Source of the DNA: Mycobacterium sp.
Lineage (GTDB): Bacteria; Actinomycetota; Actinomycetes; Mycobacteriales; Mycobacteriaceae
Direction: 5' to 3'
DNA: 64,000 nucleotides
Assembly: GCA_025966225.1 (NCBI GenBank)
Contig: JAOPVI010000086.1
Location: forward strand, 1 to 64,000
The position numbers and the translations under genes were made by a program. The notes beneath the pieces were generated by a model that was given only the letters and a program-made list of their open reading frames with translations, was not told the origin of the DNA and did no database searches. Of the stretch, positions 18,145 through 27,568 are shown piece by piece (positions within the stretch are counted from its first letter, which is position 1; each line of letters begins with the position of its first letter).

Positions 18145-19068
18145 ATGAATATTTCCAACCTCGTTCGGCAACATTGGGCCGCACTCCGCGCGTTGCTGGT
18201 GCTGACAGTGATCACCGGCCTCGCCTACCCGCTGTTGGTCTGGGCGATCGGGCTGCTCCCCGGTCTCAACGACCAGGCCCAGGGCTCGATCATCTCGGTT
18301 GGCGGAAGGCCGGTGGGCAGCGCCCTGATCGGGCAGTCCTTCACCGATTCCGACGGCAACCCGCTGAAGCAGTACTTCCAGAGTCGGCCGTCGGCCGCCG
18401 GTGCCGGTTACGACCCGCTGGCCACCAGTGCCAGCAACCTCGGGCCCGAGAACATCGTCGACACGCCTGCCGACCCCGCCCAGTTGGCGGCGGGCACTGC
18501 GCCCTCCGACGCGGGCTTCAAGGCCAGCCTGCTGACGCTGGTGTGCTCGCGTAGTTCCGCGGTAGCGCAACTGGAGGGAGTCGACGGGTCACGGCCCTAC
18601 TGCACCGGCGACGGTGTCGGCGCCGTGCTGTCGGTGATCGGTCCGCGCGAGGCGACCGGCAACGTCGTGCGACCCACGAAGGTCGTCAGCGTGAACCAAC
18701 CATGCGCGACCACCAAGGTGCCCTTCCTCGCGACTTACGAAGGCGTCAAGGTCGAATGCGCGCAGTTCGGCGAGGACTACTCGGTCGGTCAGATCGTGCC
18801 GATCCGCGGTGCGGCATCCGCCGACCCCGCCGTGCCCGCAGACGCGGTGACCGCCAGCGGAAGTGGGCTGGATCCGGACATCTCCCCGGCCTATGCCGAC
18901 ATACAGGTGGCGCGCGTCGCCAAGGTCCGCGGGGTGTCGGCCGAACAGGTTCGCCAACTGCTCGCGGACAACACCCATGGCCGCGCATTGGGCTTCATGG
19001 GCGAGCCTCGGGTGAACGTGCTGGAGCTCAACCTCGCGCTGGATCAGAAGTACCCCGTGAGGAGCTGA
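18145..19068 (+). CDS. kdpC: KdpC subunit with a large extracytoplasmic insertion
   Basis: KdpC has one N-terminal transmembrane helix (about residues 13-38) and an extracytoplasmic domain. The canonical blocks are present: [19 protein letters not shown] and, near the C-terminus, [17 protein letters not shown]. The protein is 307 residues instead of the usual 190-220. The extra sequence is an insertion of roughly 95 residues between about 105 and 228, containing four cysteines (134, 153, 187, 205) that could form two disulfides. The remaining architecture and operon position leave no doubt about family. Confidence 0.93.
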   Translation: MNISNLVRQHWAALRALLVLTVITGLAYPLLVWAIGLLPGLNDQAQGSIISVGGRPVGSALIGQSFTDSDGNPLKQYFQSRPSAAGAGYDPLATSASNLGPENIVDTPADPAQLAAGTAPSDAGFKASLLTLVCSRSSAVAQLEGVDGSRPYCTGDGVGAVLSVIGPREATGNVVRPTKVVSVNQPCATTKVPFLATYEGVKVECAQFGEDYSVGQIVPIRGAASADPAVPADAVTASGSGLDPDISPAYADIQVARVAKVRGVSAEQVRQLLADNTHGRALGFMGEPRVNVLELNLALDQKYPVRS

Positions 19069-19076
19069 GCGGGCAG

Positions 19077-21614
19077 GTGGATGATGAGGACGTGAGTGCC
19101 GCACCGCACGGTCCCAGGCGTGGGGAACTGCGCATCTACCTCGGGGCGGCGCCCGGCGTCGGCAAGACCTTCGCGATGCTCGGCGAAGCCCACCGCCGAG
19201 CGGGACGGGGCACCGATGTGGTCGCGGCGGTCGTGGAAACCCACGGCCGCAAGAAGACCGCCGAGTTGATCGAGGGCATCGAGGTCATTCCTCCGCGCTA
19301 CGTCGACTACCGGAACGGCAGTTTCCCGGAACTCGACGTGCCCGCCGTACTGGCGCGGCACCCCGAGGTGGTGCTCGTCGACGAACTCGCCCACACCAAC
19401 ACTCCAGGCAGCAAGAACCAGAAGCGCTGGCAGGACGTCCAGGAGTTGCTCGATGCAGGCATCACGGTGATCTCCACGGTCAACGTGCAACACCTCGAGA
19501 GCCTCAACGACGTCGTCGCGCAGATCACTGGCATCGAGCAGCAGGAGACCGTGCCAGACGCCATCGTACGTAGCGCCGCGCAGATCGAACTCGTCGACAT
19601 CACTCCGGAGGCGTTGCGGCGCAGGCTGTCCCATGGCAACGTGTACGCTTCCGAACGCATCGACGCGGCCTTGTCCAACTACTTCCGGCAGGGCAACCTG
19701 ACGGCGTTGCGGGAGCTTGCGCTGCTGTGGCTGGCCGATCAGGTGGACGCCGCCCTTGCCAAGTACCGCGCCGACCACAAGATCAACGCGACCTGGGAGG
19801 CTCGCGAGCGCGTGGTCGTCGCGGTGACCGGCGGCCCGGAATCGGAAACTCTGGTACGCAGGGCGTTTCGGATTGCGTCCAAGTCGAGCGCTGAGCTCAT
19901 GGTGGTCCACGTCGTCCGCGGCGACGGCCTGGCAGGCGTGTCGGCTCCGGCGATGGGCAAGGTGCGAGAGCTCACCGCCAGTCTCGGTGCGACCCTGCAT
20001 ACCGTCATCGGTGACGACGTGTCCGCCGCCCTTCTGGACTTCGCCCGCGAAATGAACGCCACCCAACTGATTTTGGGCATCTCCCGGCGTTCGCGATGGG
20101 CCCGCATCTTCGACGAGGGCATCGGCGCAAGGACGGTCCAGGACTCGGGCAAGATCGACGTGCACATGGTGACCCACGAGCAGGCAAAGCCCGGTTGGTC
20201 ACTCGCCAAAGTGGCACCGCGGCAACGCCACCTGATCTCGTGGCTCGCGGCGCTCGTCGTCCCGTCCGCGATCTGCGCGGTCACCGCGCTGCTCTTGGAC
20301 CCCTTCCTCGGCATTGGCGGCGAGAGCGCACTGTTCTTCGTCGGCGTGCTGATCGTCGCGCTTCTCGGCGGTGTCGCTCCGGCGGCGCTCTCCGCCCTGT
20401 TGTCCGGACTGCTGCTGAACTACTTCCTCGTCGCACCGCGTTACACCTTCACCATTGCCGAGCCGGACAGCGCCGTCACCGTTGTCGTACTGCTCGCGGT
20501 AGCCGTCGCGGTCGCTGCCTTGGTGGACGGGGCCGCAAGCCGCTCGCGCGAAGCCCGTCATGCCTCGCAGGAAGCCGAACTCCTCGCCCTGTTCGCGGGC
20601 TCCGTCCTTCGCGACGCAGACCTCACGGTGCTGCTGGAACGGGTCCGCGAAACGTACGCACAGCGTGCGGTCAGCGTGCTGCGAGAAGGCTCCGGCATCG
20701 TGGCCTGCGTGGGTACGGACCCGTGCACCGACGTGGACAGCGCAGACACCGCTGTCGAGGTCGGGGACGACGAGTTCTGGCTGCTCATGGCGGGCAAGAA
20801 ACTGGCGGCGCGGGACCGCCGCGTGCTCAGCGCGGTCGCAATGCAGGCGGCCGGCCTCGTTCGACAGCGCCAATTGGTCGAGGAGGCCGGAAAGGCCGAG
20901 GCGATCGCCCGCGCCGACGAACTACGCCGCTCGTTGTTGAGCGCGGTCAGTCACGACCTCCGTACGCCACTGGCCTCCGCCAAGGCGGCAGTGTCCAGCC
21001 TGCGCAGCGACGACATCGGATTCTCGCCGGAGGACACTGCCGAACTACTTGCCACGGTGGAGGAATCCATCGACCAGTTGACCGCGTTGGTCGGCAACCT
21101 GCTCGATTCGTCGCGGTTGGCCGCCGGGGTGGTCAAGCCCGAGCTTCGCCGCGTGTACCTAGAGGAGGTGGTCCAACGTGCACTCCTCGGGATCAGCAGA
21201 GGGACAACGGGTTACCGGCGAGCGGGCCTCGACCGCGTCAAGGTGGAGGTGGGCGACGCCGTCGTGTTGGCGGATGCCGGGCTCCTGGAGCGGGTCCTGG
21301 TCAATCTGATCGACAACGCGTTGCGGTACGCCCACGACAGTGTCGTGCGGGTCAACGCCGGCAGGATCGGGGGACGCGTGCTGATCAACGTCGTCGACGA
21401 GGGGCCCGGCATCCCCCGCGGCACCGAGGAACAGCTCTTCGAGCCGTTCCAGCGGCTAGGCGACCAGGACAACAGCACCGGCGTAGGCCTCGGACTGTCG
21501 GTGGCCAGCGGATTCATCGAAGCGATGGGTGGCAACGTTGCCGCCACCGATACCCCCGGCGGCGGGCTGACCATCGTCGTGGATTTGCCTGCGCCAGAAG
21601 GCAAGCAAGCATGA
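19077..21614 (+). CDS. kdpD: Osmosensitive K+ sensor histidine kinase KdpD
   Basis: An 845-residue sensor kinase. The N-terminal KdpD domain has a Walker-A-like GAAPGVGKT at about residues 22-30 and a Walker-B-like VVLVDELAHTNTPG. A USP-like domain follows (about 240-370), then four transmembrane helices (about 385-490), a GAF-like region, the HisKA box SAVSHDLRTPL with phospho-accepting H626, and a HATPase domain (NLIDNALRYA, DEGPGIP, GVGLGLSVA). The GTG at 19077 lies 8 nt after kdpC; GTG at 19092 is an alternative. It controls KdpE. Confidence 0.95.
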   Translation: MDDEDVSAAPHGPRRGELRIYLGAAPGVGKTFAMLGEAHRRAGRGTDVVAAVVETHGRKKTAELIEGIEVIPPRYVDYRNGSFPELDVPAVLARHPEVVLVDELAHTNTPGSKNQKRWQDVQELLDAGITVISTVNVQHLESLNDVVAQITGIEQQETVPDAIVRSAAQIELVDITPEALRRRLSHGNVYASERIDAALSNYFRQGNLTALRELALLWLADQVDAALAKYRADHKINATWEARERVVVAVTGGPESETLVRRAFRIASKSSAELMVVHVVRGDGLAGVSAPAMGKVRELTASLGATLHTVIGDDVSAALLDFAREMNATQLILGISRRSRWARIFDEGIGARTVQDSGKIDVHMVTHEQAKPGWSLAKVAPRQRHLISWLAALVVPSAICAVTALLLDPFLGIGGESALFFVGVLIVALLGGVAPAALSALLSGLLLNYFLVAPRYTFTIAEPDSAVTVVVLLAVAVAVAALVDGAASRSREARHASQEAELLALFAGSVLRDADLTVLLERVRETYAQRAVSVLREGSGIVACVGTDPCTDVDSADTAVEVGDDEFWLLMAGKKLAARDRRVLSAVAMQAAGLVRQRQLVEEAGKAEAIARADELRRSLLSAVSHDLRTPLASAKAAVSSLRSDDIGFSPEDTAELLATVEESIDQLTALVGNLLDSSRLAAGVVKPELRRVYLEEVVQRALLGISRGTTGYRRAGLDRVKVEVGDAVVLADAGLLERVLVNLIDNALRYAHDSVVRVNAGRIGGRVLINVVDEGPGIPRGTEEQLFEPFQRLGDQDNSTGVGLGLSVASGFIEAMGGNVAATDTPGGGLTIVVDLPAPEGKQA

Positions 21615-22303
21615 ACACGATCAAGACCCGCGTGCTGGTGATCGACGACGAGCCGCAGATCCTGCGCGCGTTGCGGATCAACCTGTCCGTCCGCGGCTAC
21701 GAGGTGACGACGGCGGCCACCGGGGCTGGGGCGTTGCGATCGGCGGCAGAGCACAAGCCCGATGTCGTCGTCCTGGACCTCGGCCTGCCCGACATGTCCG
21801 GCATCGAAGTGCTGGAGGGGTTGCGGGGCTGGCTCACGGCGCCCGTCATCGTGCTATCGGCCCGCACGGATTCGTCGGACAAGGTGCTGGCGCTCGACGC
21901 CGGCGCCGACGACTACGTCACGAAGCCGTTCGGCATGGACGAGTTCCTGGCTCGGCTGCGGGCGGCGGTACGGCGTGGCGCGGCGGCCTCCGAAACCGAC
22001 GAGCCGGTGATCGAAACATCCTCGTTCACAGTCGATCTGGCCAGCAAGAAGGTGACCAAGAACGGCACCGAGGTCCACCTCACCCCCACCGAATGGGGCA
22101 TGCTCGAAATGCTGGTGCGCAACCGCGGCAAGCTCGTCGGACGCGAGGAACTGCTCAGAGAGGTGTGGGGTCCGGCCTACGCCAAGGAGACGCACTACCT
22201 GCGGGTGTACCTCGCGCAGCTGCGCCGCAAGTTGGAAGTCGACCCGTCACGCCCGAAACACCTGCTGACCGAGGCCGGCATGGGTTACCGCTTTCAGGAG
22301 TGA
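21611..22303 (+). CDS. kdpE: Response regulator KdpE
   Basis: A 230-residue OmpR-family regulator. The receiver domain has acidic residues D12/D13, phospho-acceptor D56 (VVVLDLGLPDMSG), and the conserved Thr/Ser and Lys (VIVLSARTD, VTKPFG). The winged-helix DNA-binding domain occupies about residues 125-228 (LTPTEWGMLEMLVRNRG ... VYLAQLRRKLE). It starts in an ATGA overlap with kdpD and ends the operon. Expected to activate kdpFABC under K+ limitation. Confidence 0.96.
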   Translation: MNTIKTRVLVIDDEPQILRALRINLSVRGYEVTTAATGAGALRSAAEHKPDVVVLDLGLPDMSGIEVLEGLRGWLTAPVIVLSARTDSSDKVLALDAGADDYVTKPFGMDEFLARLRAAVRRGAAASETDEPVIETSSFTVDLASKKVTKNGTEVHLTPTEWGMLEMLVRNRGKLVGREELLREVWGPAYAKETHYLRVYLAQLRRKLEVDPSRPKHLLTEAGMGYRFQE

Positions 22304-22327
22304 CTCGCCGAATTCGCGTGTTCCACG

Positions 22328-22612
22328 TCAGGGGATGACGAGTGGAAGATGCGCCCAGCCGCGGACGGTGGAACTCGGCGCCATCCTGTCCCCGCCGAGG
22401 TCGACATCCCACTCCGGGAAGCCGCGTCCCGATATGAAAGTCTGCCGATCGGCGAGTCCGCGCTCGACGTCGTCGTAGCGGCGCACCGCGTAGAAGTCGT
22501 GGCGTTCGTTGTAGTAAACCGGCGCTTCGTCGCGCAGGCGCTGATACGTCGGATACGGATCGCGATGGATCTCGACGTCGTACGGATCGAAGTACACATC
22601 GCTGGTCTGCAT
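22328..22612 (-). pseudogene. Internally deleted cytochrome P450
   Basis: An intact 94-codon frame that joins the two ends of a cytochrome P450. Residues 1-64 are the N-terminal CYP block (DPYDVEIHRDPYPTYQRLRD, then YNERHDFYAVRRYDDVERGL). Residues 65-94 (FPEWDVDL ... STVRGWAHLPLVI) match the extreme C-terminus of mycobacterial CYPs. About 300 residues, including the I-helix, the ExxR motif and the heme-ligand cysteine loop, are missing, with the junction near 22420. No heme enzyme can be made. The frame is preserved across the junction, suggesting a recent in-frame deletion. Confidence 0.75.
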
Positions 22613-22744
22613 CGTTGCCCCCCGACAACTCCGACTGAAATTACTGTGCGACGTCAGTCTGCGCCGCCTGGGCGGTCGCCGACAAGCGTTTGGCCGATCT
22701 TGATGCGCCGCGCCGCCACGCCGCTGCTTCAGTACGGTGAAGAC

Positions 22745-23719
22745 ATGAAGTATCTCGAAGTTGACGGAGTCGGACGTACCAGCCGGATCGGTTTGGGCAC
22801 CTGGCAGTTCGGATCACGCGAATGGGGCTACGGGGACCAGTACGCCTCGGGGCCCGCCCGCGAAATCGTGCAGCGCGCGCTCGCTCTGGGGGTCACGCTG
22901 TTCGACACGGCCGAGATATACGGGACCGGCAAGAGCGAGCGCATCCTCGGTGAGGCCCTCGGCGACGAGCGCGCCAACGTCGCGGTGGCCAGCAAGATCT
23001 TCCCGGTGGCGCCGTTCCCCGCGATCGTCAAGCAGCGCGAACGGGCCAGCGCGAAGCGCCTGCAACTCGACCGCATCCCGCTGTACCAGATCCACCAGTC
23101 CAACCCGATCGTGCCCGATTCGGTGATCATGCCGGGCATGCGCGAACTGCTCGACAGCGGCAGGATCGGCGCGGTCGGTGTGTCGAACTATTCGCTCGAG
23201 CGGTGGCAGAAGGCCGACGCTGCGCTCGGGCGCCCGGTGATCAGCAACCAGGTGCACTTCTCACTGGCCCATCCCCAGGCGCTCGACGACCTGGTTCCGT
23301 TCGCGGAGCGCGAGAATCGCATCGTCATCGCCTACAGCCCGTTGGCCAAAGGGCTGCTTGGCGGGAAGTACGGCCTCGACAACCGGCCGCCCGGTGGCGT
23401 GCGGGCGATGGAGCCGTTGTTCGGCACCGAGAACCTGCGCCGCGTCGAGCCGCTGCTGCAGACCTTGCGCGACGTCGCGGCCGAACTCGACGCCAAGCCG
23501 GCACAGGTGGCGCTGGCCTGGCTGATCAGCCTCCCGGGCGTCGTCGCCATTCCCGGGGCGTCGAGCGTCGAGCAACTCGAGTTCAACGTCGCCGCCGCCG
23601 ACATCGAGCTGAGCGCGGAGGCGCGCGACGCGCTCACCGCGGCCGCGCGGGCCTTCCGACCGGTGTCGGCGGGACGCTTCGTCACCGACCTGGTGCGCGA
23701 GAAGCTTCCGTTCGGCTAA
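22745..23719 (+). CDS. Aldo/keto reductase
   Basis: A 324-residue NADPH-dependent TIM-barrel oxidoreductase. The catalytic tetrad positions are seen as D and Y in LFDTAEIYGTGKSE (about residues 53-66), K in VASKIFP and H in YQIHQSNP. The C-terminal cofactor loop is IPGASSVEQLEFN. Substrate cannot be predicted. The ATG at 22745 is chosen because the conserved GLGTWQFG follows. It overlaps the convergent methyltransferase gene by 38 nt. Confidence 0.9.
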   Translation: MKYLEVDGVGRTSRIGLGTWQFGSREWGYGDQYASGPAREIVQRALALGVTLFDTAEIYGTGKSERILGEALGDERANVAVASKIFPVAPFPAIVKQRERASAKRLQLDRIPLYQIHQSNPIVPDSVIMPGMRELLDSGRIGAVGVSNYSLERWQKADAALGRPVISNQVHFSLAHPQALDDLVPFAERENRIVIAYSPLAKGLLGGKYGLDNRPPGGVRAMEPLFGTENLRRVEPLLQTLRDVAAELDAKPAQVALAWLISLPGVVAIPGASSVEQLEFNVAAADIELSAEARDALTAAARAFRPVSAGRFVTDLVREKLPFG

Positions 23720-24542
23720 CCTTGCTCGCCTGCACCGTGTAGGTCATCGGCATCCGGTCGCGGCCATGCGCCAGCACGAACTCCCCCTCGAAGTCGGCGC
23801 TCGGAATCATGGCCTCGTCCAACGGATTCCACGGCACTTCGCGATGCTCCTCCAGATTGGTCACGACCAATCCGGCGTCGGTGAGCGCGGTGAACAGTTC
23901 GCCGATCCCATGGTTGAAGATGACCGTCTCGGGTGACGCGAGCACACCGGTGCCCGCGTAGGTGTCGTCTTCGACGAACGTCGTGCCCTCGGTTTCGAAG
24001 TAGGGGTACTCGAGCACCAGGAGTCCGTCCGGCCGGGGGTCGCACATCGCCCACAACACCGGGTGACCCTCCCTCATGAACAGCCGCCCGCCCGGCCTGA
24101 GCAGGCCCGCCACGACCTCCGCCCACCGGCGAATGTCGGGCAGCCAGCAGATGGCCCCGATGCCGGTGTAGACGACGTCGCAGACCTGAGCGCCGAGCGC
24201 GGCCACCGCTTCGTACACGTCGGACTCGATGAACCGGACGTCGGCGTGCGCCCGTTCGGCCAAGGCGCGACCCGCGGCCAGCGCGCTTGGTGAGAAGTCC
24301 AGACCGGCAACAGAGCGGGCGCCAAGCCGAGACAGCGAAACCGTGTCGGTGCCCAGGTGGCACTGCAGGTGTACGACGTCGAGGCCGTCGAGTCGGCCGA
24401 GTCGAGGCTGGTCGTAGCGCACCACCGGCGACAGGTAGGCGGGATCGGCGAAGGCCGCCAGGTCGTAGCCGTCGGGTCCGGTGTGCACCGGGACCCGCGA
24501 CTCCCAGTTCGCCAGGTTGATGGTGCGCCAATCGCCGGTCAC
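23682..24542 (-). CDS. SAM-dependent class I methyltransferase
   Basis: A 286-residue protein with a methyltransferase fold: VVHLQCHLGTDTVSLSRLGA (motif I variant), SVAGLDFSPSAL (motif acidic loop) and LLRPGGRLFMREGHPV (motif IV-V region). The GTG at 24542 gives WRTINLANWESRVPVHTG, the usual N-terminus of this actinobacterial family. Substrate unknown. Its 3' end overlaps the convergent aldo/keto reductase by 38 nt, so the last residues of both proteins are encoded on opposite strands of the same DNA. Confidence 0.85.
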   Translation of the reverse strand: MTGDWRTINLANWESRVPVHTGPDGYDLAAFADPAYLSPVVRYDQPRLGRLDGLDVVHLQCHLGTDTVSLSRLGARSVAGLDFSPSALAAGRALAERAHADVRFIESDVYEAVAALGAQVCDVVYTGIGAICWLPDIRRWAEVVAGLLRPGGRLFMREGHPVLWAMCDPRPDGLLVLEYPYFETEGTTFVEDDTYAGTGVLASPETVIFNHGIGELFTALTDAGLVVTNLEEHREVPWNPLDEAMIPSADFEGEFVLAHGRDRMPMTYTVQASKVSRTEASRAPGR

Positions 24543-24701
24543 GACCTCATTCTCACAGCTTCCCGTTGGTTCGCCGTCACGTGATCGACGGCCGGGCCGC
24601 ACATCTCGATGGCCTTCTCCGTGAGGCAGGTGACCAAGACGAACGGACACCAACTGCGCGGCGACGCAGCCCGCGGATTACCTCGGCTGAGCGATTGTGT
24701 A

Positions 24702-24731
24702 CGTAAACCCGCGGTGAAGCGCGGGTTTGTG
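24702..24731. terminator. Hairpin between two minus-strand genes
   Basis: A perfect 9-bp stem AAACCCGCG (24705-24713) and CGCGGGTTT (24720-24728) with a 6-nt loop, extendable by wobble pairs. It lies 11 nt beyond the right end of the epoxide-hydrolase gene and about 160 nt upstream of the methyltransferase start, so it could terminate or attenuate transcription. A U-tract is short. Confidence 0.5.
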
Positions 24732-24742
24732 CACATAAGTCG

Positions 24743-25630
24743 CTACGGGGACGCGGTCTCGGAGGCGAGCGCGATCAGCTTGGCGCGCACCAGGTCCGGT
24801 CGCTCGTCGACGACGAAGTGGCTGGCGTCCACCGTCTCCAACGTGTAGTCGTCGGCGTTGGCCGTCTCTGCCGCGACCCAAGACGGATGGACGGCTGCGT
24901 CGCCTACCCCGAACAGCGCACGAATCGGCACTGTGGCTCGTCGGGTCTCGGGATTCCTTGCACTCTGCGGTATTTCCCGCGTCAGGAACGTGCGGTAGGT
25001 ATCCGTGGCGGCACGTGCGCACACCGGATCCCGGAAGCGTTCGGAGTAGACGCGGGCGGTCTTGGGATCCAGGTTGGACCCGATGCCGAACATCACCTTT
25101 TCCACGAATTTCGTGTGCTGCTGCACCCATACCCCGAACGTCGCAAGCGGTATCTGGTAGCCGAAGCGATAAAGCCGGGGCAGCACGTTTCGCGCGGTCA
25201 CCCACGGGTGCGCCATGTTCATCGCCAGATAGCCGTCGAACCGTTCGGGCGCGGCGAGCACCATCCGGTACCCGACGAAGGCACCCCAGTCGTGTCCGAC
25301 GAGCAGTACGCGGTCAAGCCCCATCGCGTCCATCAGCGCGAGCACGTCCTCGGCGACGTCCTCCTTGGCCCACTTGTGCGGCGCAGGCCCGGACCAGCCG
25401 TAGCCGGGCAGGTCGGGAGCGATGATCCGCAAACCGGGCGGCGGGTCGGCCAGCAGGTCGCGGTACACCCAGTGGTGTTGAGGCCAGCCGTGAAGTGCGA
25501 GCACCGGGCGCCCGTCCTCGGGTCCCGATTCGGTGACGTGGAACCGCACTCCGCGGGCTTCCACGAAGGACCGCCGCACCCCTGTGATGGGCGGCGGCTC
25601 GCTGCTTGTTGACGTCGTGTCAGTAGCCAT
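24743..25630 (-). CDS. Alpha/beta hydrolase, epoxide-hydrolase-like
   Basis: A 295-residue alpha/beta hydrolase. The oxyanion motif HGWPQ is at about residues 47-51 and the nucleophile elbow GHDWGA carries D114, as in epoxide hydrolases and haloalkane dehalogenases rather than serine esterases. The charge-relay acid is probably in FGVGDAAV and the base is H in DASHFVVDE. The cap domain spans about 140-220. Mycobacteria encode many such enzymes; the substrate is not predictable. Confidence 0.88.
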   Translation of the reverse strand: MATDTTSTSSEPPPITGVRRSFVEARGVRFHVTESGPEDGRPVLALHGWPQHHWVYRDLLADPPPGLRIIAPDLPGYGWSGPAPHKWAKEDVAEDVLALMDAMGLDRVLLVGHDWGAFVGYRMVLAAPERFDGYLAMNMAHPWVTARNVLPRLYRFGYQIPLATFGVWVQQHTKFVEKVMFGIGSNLDPKTARVYSERFRDPVCARAATDTYRTFLTREIPQSARNPETRRATVPIRALFGVGDAAVHPSWVAAETANADDYTLETVDASHFVVDERPDLVRAKLIALASETASP

Positions 25631-25696
25631 GCCTTGCGACTATAGAAACCCGCGCGAACCGGCCGACAACTGGGCTCGCCGCGCTACCGTGCGGTC

Positions 25697-27568
25697 ATGG
25701 TCAGCTTTCGCACAGTTTTCGACGCCAGCCTCGCCGACCCCACCGCGTTCTGGGCGGACGCGGCCAGGGCCGTGACGTGGACGCGCGAGCCGACCCAGAT
25801 CCTCGACGAGTCGAATCCGCCGTTCTACCGCTGGTTCCCCGACGGCGAGTTGAACACGTGCGCCAATGCCCTCGACCGTCACGTGGAGCAGGGTCGCGGC
25901 GAGCAGGCGGCGCTGATCTACGACTCGCCGCTCACCGGCACGCAGCGCACCTACACCTACCGCGAGTTGCTCGACCAGACCGCCCGGTTCGCCGGCGTGC
26001 TGCGGGACCTCGGCGTCGACAAGGGCGACCGCGTGGTGATCTATCTGCCGATGGTCCCCGAGGCCGTGATCGCGATGCTCGCGTGCGCACGACTGGGCGC
26101 CGTGCACTCGGTGGTGTTCGGCGGGTTCGCGGCCAACGAGCTGGCGGCCCGCATCGACGACGCTCGACCAGCGCTCGTCGTGTCGGCGTCGTGCGGCATC
26201 GAACCCACGCGCACCATCGCCTACAAACCGATGCTCGACGCGGCGCTAGACATCGCCGAACACGCCCCGCCCAAGTGCGTGATCCTTCAGCGCCCGCAGC
26301 AGCCCTGCGAACTGATCAAGGGCCGCGACGTCGACTGGGCCACCGCGCTCGAGTCGGCCCAACCCGTCTCACCGGTTCCGGTCGCCTCGACCCATCCGCT
26401 CTACGTGCTCTATACCTCCGGAACGACGGGCAAGCCCAAGGGCATCGTCCGCGACAACGGCGGCCACGCCGTCGCGATGATGTGGACGATGCGCCACATC
26501 TACGACATCGAGGCGGGCGACGTGTTCTGGGCCGCTTCGGATGTCGGTTGGGTCGTCGGCCACTCCTACATCGTCTACGGGCCGCTGATGGCCGGCGCGA
26601 CGACCGTGCTGTACGAAGGCAAGCCGGTCGGCACGCCCGACGCGGGGGCGTTCTGGCGGGTGGCCTCGGAGCACCGCGTCAAGGCCCTCTTCACCGCCCC
26701 GACCGCGATACGGGCCATCAAGAAGGAGGATCCGGAGGGCGAGCACCTCGCCCGCTATGACCTGTCGGCGCTGCGCTACCTGTTCCAGGCCGGCGAGCGG
26801 CTCGACCCCGGTACCTACCACTGGGCTTCCGAACAACTGGGCGTCCCCGTCATCGACCACTGGTGGCAGACCGAAACCGGATGGTCGATCGCCGCGGGCC
26901 CGATGGGCGTCGAAGCGTTGCCGGTGAAGCCGGGTTCGGCCACCGTTCCGATGCCCGGCTACGACGTCCGAGTGCTACGTCCGGACGGAAGCGAGTGCGA
27001 CGCAGGCGAAGAGGGCTCGATCTGCGTCAAGTTGCCGCTACCTCCGGGCACGTTGCCGACGCTCTGGGGCGACGACGATCGCTTCGTGGCGGCGTATCTC
27101 TCGGCGTTCCCGGGGTACTACGTCTCCGGCGACGGCGGGTATCTCGACGAGCACGGGTACCTCTTCGTGATGGGCCGCACCGACGACGTCATCAACGTTG
27201 CCGGACACCGCTTGTCGACGGGCTCCATCGAAGCCGTACTGGCCGACCACCCCGCGGTGGCCGAATGTGCGGTCATCGGCGTCGCCGACGAGCTCAAGGG
27301 GCAGGTACCCCGTGGGCTCGTGGTGCTCAAGGCGGGCTCATCCGGCGAAGGCCTGGCCGACGAACTCGTCGCCGCGGTACGCCAGAACATCGGCGCGGTG
27401 GCAAGCTTCAAACGGGTCGACGTGGTTGCGGCCCTTCCCAAGACACGCTCGGGCAAGATCCTGCGCAAGACGATGCGGGGCATCGCCGATGGTCGCCCCG
27501 AAGCCCCGCCGTCGACGATCGAGGACGTGTCGGTACTCGAGGCGTTGACGCCTGTCCTGGAGTCCTGA
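25697..27568 (+). CDS. prpE: Propionyl-CoA synthetase-like acyl-CoA synthetase
   Basis: A 623-residue AMP-forming synthetase of the acetyl/propionyl-CoA synthetase group. The AMP-binding motif YTSGTTGKPKGIVRDNGGHA (about residues 237-256) with the RDNGGH extension is characteristic of PrpE. YQAGERLDPGTY-like and HWWQTETGW motifs follow, with GRTDDVINVAGHRLSTG and the catalytic C-terminal lysine in PKTRSGKILRK. The N-terminal substrate domain is full length. It would activate propionate to propionyl-CoA in the cytoplasm. It stands alone, with no prp methylcitrate genes beside it. Confidence 0.9.
   Translation: MVSFRTVFDASLADPTAFWADAARAVTWTREPTQILDESNPPFYRWFPDGELNTCANALDRHVEQGRGEQAALIYDSPLTGTQRTYTYRELLDQTARFAGVLRDLGVDKGDRVVIYLPMVPEAVIAMLACARLGAVHSVVFGGFAANELAARIDDARPALVVSASCGIEPTRTIAYKPMLDAALDIAEHAPPKCVILQRPQQPCELIKGRDVDWATALESAQPVSPVPVASTHPLYVLYTSGTTGKPKGIVRDNGGHAVAMMWTMRHIYDIEAGDVFWAASDVGWVVGHSYIVYGPLMAGATTVLYEGKPVGTPDAGAFWRVASEHRVKALFTAPTAIRAIKKEDPEGEHLARYDLSALRYLFQAGERLDPGTYHWASEQLGVPVIDHWWQTETGWSIAAGPMGVEALPVKPGSATVPMPGYDVRVLRPDGSECDAGEEGSICVKLPLPPGTLPTLWGDDDRFVAAYLSAFPGYYVSGDGGYLDEHGYLFVMGRTDDVINVAGHRLSTGSIEAVLADHPAVAECAVIGVADELKGQVPRGLVVLKAGSSGEGLADELVAAVRQNIGAVASFKRVDVVAALPKTRSGKILRKTMRGIADGRPEAPPSTIEDVSVLEALTPVLES

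Noticed and set aside
20096..21600. Frame opening upstream of kdpE inside kdpD (part of a 735-codon frame)
   Set aside because: Only the segment from 21611 has response-regulator sequence; the rest is an Arg-rich shadow of kdpD.
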